From assembly GCF_027579695.1 (NCBI RefSeq), contig NC_083571.1, positions 38,204,943 through 38,268,942 of the forward strand: 64,000 nt of DNA. Reading direction: 5' to 3'. The notes beneath the pieces were generated by a model. The model saw only the letters and a program-made list of their open reading frames with translations. It made no database searches and was not told the origin of the DNA. The position numbers and the translations under genes are program-made. Positions within the stretch are counted from its first letter, which is position 1, and the number at the start of each line of letters is the position of its first letter. Below are positions 50,337 to 63,236 of this stretch, in pieces. This DNA comes from Neoarius graeffei. Lineage: Eukaryota; Chordata; Actinopteri; Siluriformes; Ariidae.

Positions 50337-52280
50337 AGCCGCAAGCAGCCTTGTCGGGCCCTCGCACCTGCGGCGTATGCCCCCCCAAGCCCCCACCCTC
50401 CCGCTCCCAACCCCACCCGACCCCATTCTCCATGCCTGCACACAAAGTATTTTCAGATGCGGAGGCCCTCAGCTAGCCCGACCCCGAGTGCTCCAGGACA
50501 TCGCCTTGACACTGAACAGCACACACACACTCCAATCCCCCCAAACCCTAAATAAATATTGGTGCACGTTACGCATTTGGTGTCTGTCTGTTTCTGTCCC
50601 ATGACCGTACATACTGTTTGCAAATAAATACCTCTTTCTAGTGACAAGAACGTTACTCAGATATTAGCTAAAGTCTAAGTCCATATGTAATTGGAAATGG
50701 ACAAGTTTTTCACATGAGTAGTTTGGTGTTTTCCATTGATGGGGAGGTCAACTATCTCAGGAAAAGGGTATGCTTTATGTGAGTGTTTAGGAGTCAGGTC
50801 GATACGTCTTTTGTAACACTAACATACTGACACAATACTGTTATGTGGTGCAAAAGTATTGCATGAAATATTTATCAATAACCAGTTTTGGACAATTAGT
50901 GTCTGCAAAAAAACTGCACCCCCCCGATGGAATTTCACCACATTTGGTACAGATGATAAGGGACCTATAAAGAGTTTGCTTGCCGAGTTTGATCAAGTTC
51001 GACCAATCAGAAGCCGAGATATAAATTTTTGCCATAAACAGCGCCCCCAGTGGCGAAAGTTCACCAAATTTGGTATATATGTCAAGGGACCTATGAAGAG
51101 TTGTTGTGTCAAGTTTGATCAAGGTTGACCAATCAGAAGCCGAGATATAAATTGTTGCCAGAAAACAGCGCCCCCAGTGGCGAAAGTTCACAAAATTTGG
51201 CACATATGTCAGGTGACCTATTAAGAGTGTGCGTATCAAGTTTGATCAAGATTGAGTAAATAGAAGATGAGATATTGATTTTTGAAGAATAAATTTTTGG
51301 TTTTACCCATGTCAGTAGGTGGCGCTATGCTGTGCATGAGTGTTTATGGGCTGAAAAAATATGTCTCTCCAACACCAACATACTGTCACAAAATAGTTGT
51401 GTGGTGAAAAAGCACTGAGGAATTATTTACAAAAAACCCGTTTTGGAAAAATTGCGTCGGCAAAAAACAGTGCCCCCCATTGATGAAAAATCTCAAAATG
51501 TGGTACACATGACAGGGGAGGTATGAAGAGGGTGCCCGTCAAGTTTGATCAAATTTGACCAATTGGAAGCCAAGATATCAATTTTGGCCCAAAAATAGCG
51601 CCCCCAGTGGCGAAATATCACAAAAATTGGGAGACATGTCAGAACCCCTATGAATAGTTTGCCTATCAAGTTTGATCCAATTTGAGCAAGTAGAAGAATT
51701 TTTATGAATTTTTTAAGCATGTATAGATACATATTGAAAATTGATTGACATATAACTTCGGAACGGTTTATCATACGAGAAATGTATTTACAAACTTTTG
51801 TCAGCCATGTGTCTAGATGATGTGTACCAAATTTGGTGACGTTCCCATGAACGGCCTAGGAGGAGTTGTGCCCTCTTCGTGGTCATGCATTTCGCACAAA
51901 AGTGAAAGAACCTCACTTCCTGTTGGGCGTGGCTAATGCATTGGCATTGCTTTTTTGTTCGGCTTAGTGAGATACATATGCGTACCAAATTTCATTCCGC
52001 TACAAGAAACTATATGGCAACCAGGAACCTCAATGCGAGAGGCGCTGTTAGGGGGCGCGTTAGGGGGCGCTGTAGAGGCCCCGAGCCCCGCCCGGATGTG
52101 GGTTTTAGGTTCTGAGTAGCGGTCACGATATGTGACGCGTGTGCCAAATTTTGCGCGTTTTCACCCACGGCAAGTGCCTCAAAAATGGCCAAACAGCGAA
52201 GAAAAATAATAATGAAACGGAACAAGATCAATAGGGCCTTCGCCCTTTCGGGCTCGGGCCCTAATAATAATAATAATATA
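50337..52280 (-). repeat. Unclassified 1.9 kb interspersed repeat with internal repeats
   Basis: One end reads AGCCGCAAGCAGCC..GGGCCCTCGCACC. The other reads AGGGCCTTCGCCCTTTCGGG..CGGGCCCT followed by (AATA)n. Between about 50925 and 51690 there are imperfect units of about 130 bases with CGCCCCCAGTGGCGAAA, AAATTTGGTACAGATG and GTCAAGTTTGATCAA. No coding frame. I recognise the type as common in fish but cannot class it. Confidence 0.6.
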
Positions 52281-52443
52281 GGAAAAATAAAATTATAATT
52301 CAGTAAAATGTGAACATGGTGAGTGACAGGTGATCCTGGGTCCCAAAGGGGTGGGGCTTAGGTTAAATTTGTTCAGCCAATCAGAAGCTAGCTCATGTGA
52401 CATCATCGACATCATCACTCGTTGAACTGGTTTCTTCTCTCAG

Positions 52444-52615
52444 GGTCACATCCCAGCAGGAAAACTCCAGTGCTGAAGACGAACGAAGTGTTTCTGACCG
52501 TCCTGAATGAGATTCAGAATGATCTGATCCTCCTCGTACTGTCAGACCAATGTTACCAGGTTACACACACACACACAGACAGAGTTAACACTAATCACTG
52601 GAGCAGAACACTGAG
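52444..52615 (+). other. Possible orphan exon
   Basis: Acceptor TTCTTCTCTCAG and donor GAG/GTGAGTATG bracket 172 bases with one open frame (HPSRKTPVLKTNEVFLTVLN, EIQNDLILLVLSDQCYQV, then a CA-repeat-encoded THTHT). The protein is not recognised. The other two frames have stops. It could be an exon of an untraced gene or chance. Confidence 0.25.
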
Positions 52616-52653
52616 GTGAGTATGATATTTTAACAGTGTTTTCTTTGTGTGTA

Positions 52654-52687
<34 letters not shown>

Positions 52688-52847
52688 CACGCGCAGTGTT
52701 TGCCTAGCCAATGGGGATTGTACCATCAGTTTCAGAGCTGGGGAATGTTTCAACAGTGAGCTTCACAGTGAGCACACAACATGTACTCACACTCCAACTA
52801 AACAGCACACCGGCTAGCACTGAGCACTGCAGGTCAGCTATACACAC

Positions 52848-52849
<2 letters not shown>

Positions 52850-52919
<70 letters not shown>
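52850..52919. repeat. (TG)n microsatellite, about 35 units
   Basis: Pure TG repeat. The surrounding 52280-53140 has no other supported feature. Confidence 0.9.
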
Positions 52920-52920
<1 letters not shown>

Positions 52921-53142
52921 CTTTGTAGGCTAAAATGTGCTGTTCTAGAGCAGTGTGTAATGATTCCTGTACAGATCAGGGTGTAAATGAACTCCTCTGT
53001 ATCTTCTCCTTTTTCTAATGCAAGTTTCTCTTTAACTGATTCATTTATCATCTCCAAGCTTTTTTAACCAGCACTTGACTGTTCCAGCACTTCACTTAAA
53101 TATTTTATTTATTTTATATTTACTTACTTTATTTCCAGTTCT

Positions 53143-53525
53143 GGGTGGCACGGTGGTGTAGTGGTTAGCGCTTTCGCCTCACAGCAAGAAGGTCCGTGTT
53201 CGAGCCCCGTGGCCGGCGAGGGCCTTTCTGTGTGGAGTTTGCATGTTCTCCCCGTTTCCGCGTGGGTTTCCTCCGGGTGCTCCGGTTTCCCCCACAGTCC
53301 AAAGACATGCAGGTTAGGTTAACTGGTGACTCTAAATTGACCGTAGGTGTGAATGTGAGTGTGAATGGTTGTCTGTGTCTACTGTATGTGTCAGCCCTGT
53401 GATGACCTGGCGACTTGTCCAGGGTGTACCCCGCCTTTCGCCCGTAGTCAGCTGGGATAGGCTCCAGCTTGCCTGCGACCCTGTAGAACAGGATAAAGCG
53501 GCTAGAGATAATGAGATGAGATGAG
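53143..53525 (+). repeat. Full-length tRNA-derived SINE (383 bp), TSD ATTTCCAGTTCT
   Basis: The head GGTGGCACGGTGGTGTAGTG with TAGTGGTTAGCG (A box) and GTTCGAGCCCC (B box) is tRNA-like. The tail is ATAATGAGATGAGATG. ATTTCCAGTTCT flanks it at 53131-53142 and 53526-53537. It is the reference copy for the truncated ones at 34423 and 29501. Confidence 0.93.
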
Positions 53526-53537
53526 ATTTCCAGTTCT

Positions 53538-54843
53538 TGACTCACATACGTATTGTCACACACGGAGAGATGACCATGAACTTTAACCTGAACAGCATGC
53601 TAATGGCGTTTAATCTGCACTTGATGAGGAAAATGTATTTTTTATTTCGCTTTGATGTGTTGAATTGATGAACTGATGAATCAGTGAATTGGTTCACTTT
53701 GTGTTTGTGATGATGAACACTGAATGAGGGCTCTTTTAATCTCTTTTAAACTTCTGATTGGCTTTTTATTGCTTGAGTATACATTGTAGGCATGTCCTGA
53801 TAAATTACCTCATGTCCAGAAAATGACACATGAAGAAGAAAGTTTCAGTGTAGAGAACAAATAGAAGAATCAACATTCTGGATCTGGATATTTTTTATTT
53901 ATTTTATATTTATTTACTTTATTTCCAGTTCTTTTGTGATTGTGTCTAATTTATAACCATTAGGAGTTCTTCAGTTGCCCTTTTGGAGGCTCTAAGTGGA
54001 ACCAAGTGTTTTCTAATCAGAAAGGCTTTCAAAAAACCCAAGAAAAACTGTCCACAGATTCTCCTTTATCAGAGAGGATGAGATGAGTGAGATTGAAGTA
54101 ATAAACACTGTGTTGCAGCTATAGTAAAATACTGAGTCACTGTTAGCGTCCTGAAGTTGATTAATTTCCTCTAACAACACATCCTGAAGTGTTTTATTCC
54201 TCTTCCACTACAGCACTTCACCAACAGTTACGTTCCTTCTTTACAAAGCAATGACACTTCATGCTATTTTTCCATTTCTGGTGACATTTAATGTGCTGTT
54301 CTTGTTCTCACGTATGTTATAGCAGCTGTAAACAGTTATTCCCTCAACAGTCTTTCTTTATTCTCTCTTCAAGTTAATAAGACAAAATAAATCACAGCTT
54401 CTTACATCATGTTACTGAGAAACCACAAAGAAGAAGCATAAACTCCTCTGTCCTGAAGATGTTTGAATATTTAAAGCTACACCTTTAATTAAATGTGTCT
54501 TTACTTCACAAAAACATCACATTGATGGTTTTTAATCGGTTTATATGACATGTTTGCTGTACATGTCCCTGTTAATGACCTGTTACTATCGAGATGATAA
54601 TGTATGAGAGCCAACACATTAATATGAGCATAGAATATATCAATACTGTCTGACCAATCAGGATTCAACAGCTCAGTGGTGTAAAACTGTAATAATGAAT
54701 CATTATGCAGGAGTTTTAAAAGCAAATGACACAGTTCTCAGAGCCTGTTAAAAACCATCATTTGTTTGGTTTATTTATTTTCTTTATCAGAAATGTGATC
54801 TGCAAATCCATTCCTGAAGATTCAGTGTATGATGGGTCTGATA
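53538..54843. other. Intergenic, no gene
   Basis: AT-rich. A segment of about 45 bases (ATTTATTTTATATTTATTTAC..TTTCCAGTTCT) at 53890-53934 repeats the sequence at 53099-53142, so the SINE target lies in an older direct repeat. Nothing else recognised. Confidence 0.4.
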
Positions 54844-55216
<373 letters not shown>

Positions 55217-55593
55217 GGGTGAGCCTTCATGCCCTATACAACTCAATGAGCCTGCGACACCTATGACCCTGTCACCAGTTCACGGGTCATCCTTCCTTGG
55301 ACCAATTTTGGTAGGTACTAACCACTGCATATCAGGAAAACCCCACAAGATGTGCCCTTTTGGAGATGCTCAAACCCAGTTATCTAGTCATCAGGATGTG
55401 GCTCTTGTGAAAGTCACTCAGATCCATTTTTCATTCTTTAAACACATTAATTTCAAGAACTGACTGTTCTATTGCTGCCTAATAATCCCACCCCTTGACA
55501 GCTGCTGCTGTAATGAGATAATCAGTGTTACTCTCTTCACCTGTCAGTGTTTTAATGTTTAATGTTATGGCTGTTAGGGTGTATATACTGTAT

Positions 55594-56690
55594 CAGTTGT
55601 GGTCAGAAGTTTACATACAGTGACATGAATGCCATCTTGGATATGAATGTCATGGCAATATTTTAGCTTTCAATGATTTCTCTGAACTGTCCTTTTTCTG
55701 TGGCAGAATGATTGTACATCATACATCTTAAAAAAAAAACAACTATAATTTGGTGCACAATTTTCTTTGGGTTTTCTGAAATCAACAATGGTCAAAAGTA
55801 TACATATAGGGTCAAAAATTTACATAAACTCACTTGAATTTTTAATTCAGATGTGCTGAGACTTCCAAAATCTCTTACCTTGCCAAGGCCAAGGCCTCTT
55901 AACTTCCTGTTAGTGATTATGATTGACTACAGATGGTAGCTTCTCTGTGCCTTCATAAAAAGGGTTTGTTTACAGTACTCATTGGATTGGCCAACATACA
56001 GTAAAATGGGAAAGTCCAAGGAGCTCAGTGCACATCTGAGAAAGAGGATAGCAGATACACACAACTCAGGAATGTCTCTTAGAGCCATTTCTAAAAAACT
56101 GCAGATCCCAAGATCAGTTCAAACAATTGTATGTAAGTTACTGGGAGGTGTAGTCACTTTGCCAAGCCCCTTTGCTTCAAGAAAACCCAAACTGTCACCC
56201 TCAGCTGAAAGGAAATTGGTTCGGAAGGTCAGGAACAACCCAGAAACCACCATGGCACAGCTCTGTCATGAACTGGAAGCTGATGAATCACTGTCCACAG
56301 TTCACTGAGTTTTATATCACCATGGACTAAGAGTCTGCTATCCAAGAAATAACCCCCTAGTCAAAAATTGACATTTTCAAGCTTAACTGAAGTTTTCAAC
56401 TGACCACATGGACAAAGAAAAAGCCTTCTGGAGGAAAGCTGTATGGGCAGATGAGACAAAGATTGAGTTGTTTGGCCACAATGACCATGATGTACAGAGG
56501 AACACTGTATCAGCTGGTGGTGGTGGTAGCAGCATCATGCTCTGGGGCTGTTTTACTGCCAGTAGAACTGGTTCATTGCACAAAGTAGATGGAATAATGA
56601 AGAAGGAGGGCTACCTCAGAATTCTTCAGCATGATTTCCCACCATCTCCTCCTGTCCTCCATATCTTCTTGCTTCGTACGATAATGTAAA
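55594..56690 (+). mobile_element. Third Tc1-like family, 3'-truncated
   Basis: The left terminus CAGTTGTGGTCAGAAGTTTA is a known Tc1-type end. The transposase frame runs from 56006. The right terminal repeat is missing; the element stops near 56690. Confidence 0.8.
56006..56689 (+). pseudogene. Tc1-like transposase, truncated (third family)
   Basis: MGKSKELSAHLRKRIADTHN starts the HTH region. A short deletion follows LQIPRS. FASRKPKLSPSAERKLVRKV and NNPETTMAQLCHELEA precede a stop at 56306. The catalytic half begins HMDKEKAFWRKAVWADETKI (first Asp present) and GGGGSSIMLWGCFTAS. Everything after LRILQHDF, including the second Asp and the Glu, is lost. Confidence 0.8.
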
Positions 56691-56801
56691 CTGTAAATAT
56701 TTAACTAGCGGAGTGATAGTTTAAAACCAATAAAAGTATGTTTACAGAACTTATTACATTAGATCCAAAACTAACATATATACTGTATGCACAGAGTTTT
56801 T

Positions 56802-56804
<3 letters not shown>

Positions 56805-56862
<58 letters not shown>
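56805..56862. repeat. (TG)n microsatellite
   Basis: About 29 TG units between the Tc1 remnant and Gmr1-like copy E. Confidence 0.9.
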
Positions 56863-56865
<3 letters not shown>

Positions 56866-56925
56866 ACAAAAGAGAATGAGGATGTCCCATTCCTGTGTCC
56901 TTTATAACTGTTGGAGTAAATTATT

Positions 56926-59210
56926 TACCACTGCAAGCATCACAGTGAGCCCTGTGACCTCCTTGTTGTCCAGAGAACCAAGACTGGTGCTGTCATGCCC
57001 CTGGTCCATGCCCACCTGTGAAGTGGCCGTCTGGGACCCCAAAACACCCTCAAAAAATCCAAGATTAGTTCCACTGGCCAGGGATGGTGAACAAGGTACA
57101 CAACTTTTGCCAGCGGTGTCCCCAGTGTCAGCGAACCTCCCCATACAAGCCTGCCCCAGCCCCATTGATCCCTTTTCCTATCATCGGGGTTCCCTTCAAG
57201 TGGGTAGGCATGGATCTTGTAGGGCTGCTGCATAAGTCTGCCTGTGGCCATGGATATATCCTGCTAATTGTCAATTATGCCCATTACCCAGAGGCCATCC
57301 CTCTCTGCAAGGCTACATGTAAGAACATCACCAAAGAGCTGGTGCTTAGTAGGGCTGTAATGATACACCCAACTCACGATTCGATTCGTATCGCGATTTT
57401 TGACCCACGATTCGATACACCCATGATTTTTAAAAATTTTTTTTAAAGTAGTAAATTTGACTTATTTACATTTACTTACTTACATTAACTATTTAATAAC
57501 AAATAATTCAGACCACTGCAGAGAATGAGTAATATGTATGCAAAAATGAACAAATGTATATCCAAAGATTGTTTTATTTCTCAAAATAATACTGTTGAGC
57601 CGGAAGCTCTGTTTTTTTTGGTTCTGAAAAAGTCATTTTTCCAAATCGTGTAAATCCATTAAGATTTTTTTTTTTGGGGGGGGGTGGCTCTCTCACTGTC
57701 TCACTCTCATAGGGCCAATGATTTTCTGTGATCGCGGAAAACAGATGGAAATTACGGAATTTTTATAGTGAAACATTGCTCGCGTGTCAAAATGTAACTG
57801 CCGCAGAAGGCTTCCGCCCAAGCAGATGCCTTCAGTGTTTCCAGATATTGCTAACATTTTCCACCCCAAAATATGTTCAAAACCAGACAAAAAGCACCTA
57901 AAACCGCCCAATCTGGCAACACTGCATGCCTTTCTGGTCAAGTGATTGTGATTGGCTTGTGGCACACCTAGCCAGCCAATGAGCTGCTTGTTTACAGATT
58001 CGCTCCCCGCATCGCAACCAGAATGGCGACCGCTTAAAAGAAATGAATGTTCTGCCAGTGGCGAGTGTGGACATTGCGTGATTCGCAGAAGATTGTCGCA
58101 GGTCGGCGAAAAAATGACTTACTAATAGATATAAAAAATAAAAGTAATTTAAGTAAGTTTAAAATGTAATTTAAATAAAAAGTAAAGTATTCATAAATTG
58201 AAGTTTGGAAGCACCTCTGTTTTTGGGCTGAGGAGAGGTTTGAAAGGGTGTACCACGATTCTGCATTCTTGTATTGCGACATGGATCGTGGCTCTGCGTA
58301 TCGCGATTTCGATTTCGATACGCATATTGTTACAGCCCTAGTGCTTAGGGATTCCTAAGGACCTGCTCATGGACCAGGAGACCCCCTTCATCTCAAAGCT
58401 CATGTCAGATCTGTGTTGGCTGCTGCATGTCAACTACCTCAAAACTTCAGTCTACCACCCTCAGCCCAACGGCCTCATGGAGCAGTTTAACCAGATGTTT
58501 AAGTATATGCTGAGAAGGGTGGTAGATGAAGATGGCTGGGAATGAGAACTACTCCTCCCCTATAATCCTCTTTGCCACATGAGAGACATCCCAAGCCTCC
58601 ACAGGATTTACCCCTTTTGAACTCCTCTTTGGTTGATGGCCCAGGGGCCTACTGGACACAGACAAGGAAGCTTGGGAGGAGCAGTCTTTGCCCTTCTGCT
58701 CCCTCATCAATTATGTGCAGGAAATGCAGACACGGATGGAGCGAGTGGCCCTTGTTGTCCAGGAGAACATGCAGATGGCCCAAAGTGAGCAGCAGCAGGC
58801 ATATAACCAGTCAGCCCAGCCTTGGGAGTTCCAGCCAGTCAACTGGGTACTCCTGCTTCTCCCCAGTGTAAGCTGCAAATTCCTCACCCGCTGCCAAGGC
58901 CTCTACACCATTCAGGAGCAAGTAGGTCCCATGAACTGCCACCTGCAGCAGCCAGTTAAGAGGGCTCTCACTCAACTATACCAAGTGAACCTTTTAAAAT
59001 GCTGGATTGAGCCATTGCCAGCACTCTCAGCCTTCTCTGTCCCCCATCTCTGGTCCCACCATGCCTGAGCAGGGCCACAAAGGAGAGGCTCTTACCCTGA
59101 CCCAACTACAAGATCTGCAAAAGCTGGAGGATCAGTTCAGGGATGTGTTCTCTGCTGAGCCCAGGCAGATACATCTCCTACACTATAACATCAAGAGCCC
59201 CCCAGAATAG
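56926..59210 (+). pseudogene. Gmr1-like copy E, 5'-truncated, interrupted
   Basis: Parallels copy C from its position 8945 onward: zinc-binding region (CQRCPQCQRTS), first Asp in WVGMDLVGLL, then after a hAT insertion the second Asp in LMDQETPFISK, Glu in GLMEQFNQMF, the C-terminal domain (LLPSVSCKFLTRCQGLYTIQ) and the RT start LQKLEDQFRDVFSAEP. Many stops. It lacks the LINE/SINE-type insert of copy C. Its left edge is a duplication breakpoint, not an LTR. Confidence 0.8.
57350..58340. mobile_element. hAT-type element in copy E, TSD GTGCTTAG
   Basis: Ends TAGGGCTGTAATGATAC and (complement) TAGGGCTGTAACAATATG; GTGCTTAG at 57342-57349 and 58341-58348. Interior AT-rich with a G-run (57674-57685), no transposase. 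Copy C has the empty site at about 10125. Confidence 0.9.
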
Positions 59211-59762
59211 TCGTCTGGCATTTGATGGCTCTGTGTTACAAAGGGAAATGGCATACTAGTGATCCAGTTAATTAATCTCAGTCTCGGTTTTGCGTGTTAA
59301 GTCCTTGATTAGATGACCTCATTATTCCTTGTTTACTGTGTCTTGGGTCATTGTGAAGTCTTGTCCATTGTATTTGTGCATTTCTAAGTGTGATATCTCT
59401 GTGTTCTGCTGTCTCCTGCTCTCACTGCACATTACACTGTCTTTAGATCATGGATCAACTTCACTCTAAGCAAATTCTCAAAGACAACAGACTGTTGATT
59501 AGCCGATCTGGAGGATGTTACATAAGTTACAGACTGACAGTAATCACCATCCATCACCTCTGCAATATCCAAACTCTGGTGCAAGAGAAGTGATCCATTT
59601 CCTGATGAATTATGAGCTGAAGGCTTGGAGTAAATATTCTGCTCCAACATTCAGTTCCACAGTTTGTAGCCATGAGTTTGGTTCCTCATGAGGTCACAAA
59701 ATACCAAAGTTCTGAACTTAAGGCTCAAGATAAAACTAATGTTCGTCTACAGCAAGAACATC

Positions 59763-59837
<75 letters not shown>

Positions 59838-59920
59838 TAAAATGCTATAAAGACACTATATAACACCATGACAAGACACAATAAAAACCCTGCTGAAATC
59901 CACCTCAGTGCCAATAAAAA
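59211..59920 (+). other. Duplicated intelectin upstream flank (copy 2)
   Basis: Matches 11030-12580 without the hAT element. It includes the (TC)n(CA)n repeat (59768-59836) and TATAAAA-type motifs. The match stops at CCTCAGTGCC (about 59912), where copy 1 continues into the exon 1 donor. Confidence 0.8.
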
Positions 59921-60192
59921 AATAATTAATGATTTACAGCACTGCCAGTTTTCAAAACTTGACCCTCAAAATGCACAGAGTGAGCTGTCAATCATGTTGC
60001 CATACATTCAGCTCCTTATGTACTTCCATTTGGGATCATTATGTTGTTTAAACTGTAATAAAACATAAGAAACCTCTGGCTTGCAAAAACATGTTCTGTG
60101 TTGCAGTAGGTACCATATGTGTGCCAATTAATTCAGAGTTTAATTCATGAAGAATAAAACACAATGGCGTAAACCCACATTTATTTCTGCAG

Positions 60193-60243
60193 AAATGGAA
60201 TATTCCACTCCCAAAGCTCCAAAGAGCTCAAGGAAAGATTTAA
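60193..60243 (+). pseudogene. itln: Intelectin copy 2, exon 3 remnant
   Basis: Preceded by an intact acceptor (TTTCTGCAG). It reads as exon 3 of the intact gene but has one base missing in a run of C (frameshift), a Cys codon TGC changed to TCC, and the donor region deleted (AAGATTTAAAGTCC). The start exon that should precede it is absent. Confidence 0.85.
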
Positions 60244-60279
60244 AGTCCGTACTAAACAAGCTACCATTTCCTTAATTAA

Positions 60280-61358
60280 CCCTTTGATGCAAAACATGGG
60301 TCAAAAGTGACCCGGCTGAGTTTTTATCTTCTATATCTTTGCAATAAATTAATTCCATCATTCAGTATTCAAGGTATTCCTCAATTAACTTGTTTTTGAT
60401 CATCATACATCCTTATTTTATTTTTCCTTTCTTACTTTTTGAATAAAACCCCTTTTTGTATCACTACCCTTCTAATGCACAACATGGGTCAAAAATGACC
60501 TGCATTCATTTTCCAGGTTGTATTTCATGTATGGCTGAGTGTTTCTATGATATACTTTTGAAATAAATTCATTTTGTTATTTACTTTTCCAAATATGCAG
60601 TAAATATCTTGTTTTTGTTTAGCACAAATCATCATTTTTATTTTTCCTTTCTTAAGTTATGAACAAGCACAGCGTTTGTAATTCTACATCAAGTTTACAC
60701 ACATGGGTCAGAAACAACCCGCATGCGTTTACTACAGCGTTTGGTGGGAACTGTGAATTGTGCTTGTGTCAGACATTTCACAGCTCAGCACAGCGCCCTT
60801 TGCCCATCTAATACATGTAAGTAATGTTTTTCAATTGTTCTAACATTACCTTAGAAAAAAATGGATTATGTTTCGGTTACCTTGAGAGTGAGTAGATTAC
60901 TTGTCAGAAAGTTACAAGTAATTACTATTAGCTACCTCGCTGTTGACATATTCTACTTTAGTTTGCTAATTTTATTGTAGTTGGTTTAGCTAACTACATA
61001 GTTAATAAATAAATAACTGGCCCCATTCACTGCTAAAGTAATTACTTGAAACAAATTATTATTATTATATTATTAAGACATTTAATTTTAAATCACACTT
61101 GGATGACCCATGTGTAGTAATATAAAAAGTATTTTTGTTCATAAAGTAGGAAAGGAAAAATTAAATTAATGATTTGTGGTAATTAAACACAAGATATTTA
61201 AAGAATACTTGGAATATTCAATCATAAAATAAATTGATTTCAAAAGATAGCGCAAAGAAAAACTCAGTCAGCATGAAATAACCTGGAAAATGAATGTGGG
61301 TCATTTTTGACCCATGTTGTGCATTAGAAGGGGTGTGCATATATTTTGCATCAAAGGG
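60280..61358. mobile_element. piggyBac-like element, TSD TTAA
   Basis: The ends CCCTTTGATGCAAAA and (complement) CCCTTTGATGCAAAA are inverted repeats. TTAA flanks them at 60276-60279 and 61359-61362. A second inverted pair lies inside: ATGCACAACATGGGTCAAAA against TTTTGACCCATGTTGTGCAT. AT-rich interior, no transposase. TTAA duplication and CCC ends define piggyBac. Confidence 0.9.
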
Positions 61359-61362
61359 TTAA

Positions 61363-61573
<211 letters not shown>

Positions 61574-61599
61574 GTCAGTGCTGTAGCTTTACATCATTA

Positions 61600-62028
61600 T
61601 TTTTAATAAAATTCATCTAATGTTCATCTAACCTTCATCTAACACCCCTCTAACATTTATCTAACCTTCATCTAACACTCCCCTAACAGTGATCTAACCT
61701 TCATCTAACATTCCTCTAACGTTTAACTAATGTTCACCTAACCTTTATCTACTGCTCCTCTAACATTTATCAAATGTCCAACTCATCTAATGTTCCTCTA
61801 ATGTTTATCTATCCTTCATCTCAAACTCCGCTAACATTTCTCTAATGTTCATCTCACACTCCTCTAACATTTATCTAATTTTTATTTCACTTTCATCTAT
61901 CGCTCCTCTAATGTTTATCTAATGTTTGTCTAACACTCACCTAAGATTTAACTACTGTTCATCTAACGTTCATCAAACATTTCTCTAACTTTTATCTCAT
62001 GTTCATCTAACTTCCATCTAACACTCTG
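61600..62028 (+). repeat. CATCTAAC-type minisatellite of copy 2, uninterrupted
   Basis: A single 430-base array where copy 1 has blocks at 14345, 33657 and 36998 separated by 22 kb of transposons. The last units (CATTTCTCTAACTTTTATCT) match 37020-37070 almost exactly. Confidence 0.85.
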
Positions 62029-62809
62029 TCACACTTCCCTGAGGTGGGATAATGAGGAACTGGAGACAGGCACTACAATCCAAGGTGCACTTTTAATTTT
62101 AATCAGAGGTGGAAAGAGTACTAAAATATTATACTCAAGTACAAGTACTGTTACTCTGATGAAATTTTACTTAAGCACAAGTAAAGTTACCAGACAAAAA
62201 ATCTACTCAAGTAAAAGTAAAAAGTAGATCATTTAAAATGTACTTTGAGTAAAAATAAAACGTTACTTTTAACAATGGGTTTTTTCTGCCTCCATTGTGT
62301 TGTGCAAAAATGAAAAAGAAGAGGAAATAAGGATATATGTATATCTCAAACCAGATGTTTTATTTAAAGGAAGTGTATCAAATTGAATGCTTAGGATAAT
62401 GCTGCATTAAAACTGAGACAAACAAAAAAGGTCAATACATACAGTCATGTCGTTTACATCACCCTGACCACACACAAAGCATTGTACACGAAATATGAAA
62501 GTGAAATGTTGCACCGAAATCTCGTAGCTTGCCTGTGTGCACTGTGTTTTATTGAACAATTCAATTCAAACATTATTTGTTTTGCTTAGTATTCCTTTCT
62601 GGCCTGTTGGATGTAGAATGGTAGGAGGACTGATCACGTCAGGTTGGCGAGCTAACTTGCTTGCATGATTAGCCAACCGAATAACAGACTAGTTACCGTT
62701 ATGTTACAGTACCAACAGGTTGCTACTTCAACATTAGCAATGCCATCCACTATTTTTGGAATATAACCAGCCTATTGTCGGTTTTACTATGGAAAGGAAA
62801 CATTATGAT

Positions 62810-63210
62810 CAGGGGTGCAGATACGTTTTTTGAACTGGGGGTGATAAAAAACTGGGGGGGACAAAGCTGCCAGCAAACCAACCCCAACCCCGATATGCCT
62901 GCCAAACTTGTTGTGAGTAACCATAGCAACCAAGCTCGAGCTCGCAACCTGTGCAGTCTGCGCAGCTCAACCAACCGAATATCAGTCTTTGTTTTATTTT
63001 CTGTGAGTTGTTGCAACTATGTATACACTGCTGTGCACCTCAATAAACCGAATGGTAATTAGTCTTTTGATTTTTCCGTGAGGTTTGCCTTATGCAAAGA
63101 AAGACAGCATAGACATTTTTTCCTCCCTATAAGTGGGGGGGACCGAACGAGGTGAATTTAAATCTGGGTGGGATGAATCCCACCCGTCCCACCCTCTATC
63201 TGCACCCGTG
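62810..63210. mobile_element. 401-bp hAT-type MITE, TSD ATTATGAT
   Basis: Ends CAGGGGTGCAGATACG and (complement) CACGGGTGCAGATAG; ATTATGAT at 62802-62809 and 63211-63218. The interior has G-runs near both ends and no transposase. Confidence 0.9.
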
Positions 63211-63236
63211 ATTATGATGCCAATGACAATACTTAC

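Noticed and set aside
53150-53205. tRNA gene
   Set aside because: A and B boxes are present but the sequence does not fold as a tRNA and continues into the SINE body with a target duplication.
53165-53563. 132-codon minus-strand frame (and 34417-34825 equivalents)
   Set aside because: It lies wholly within the tRNA-derived SINE, recurs in each copy and has no protein-like pattern.
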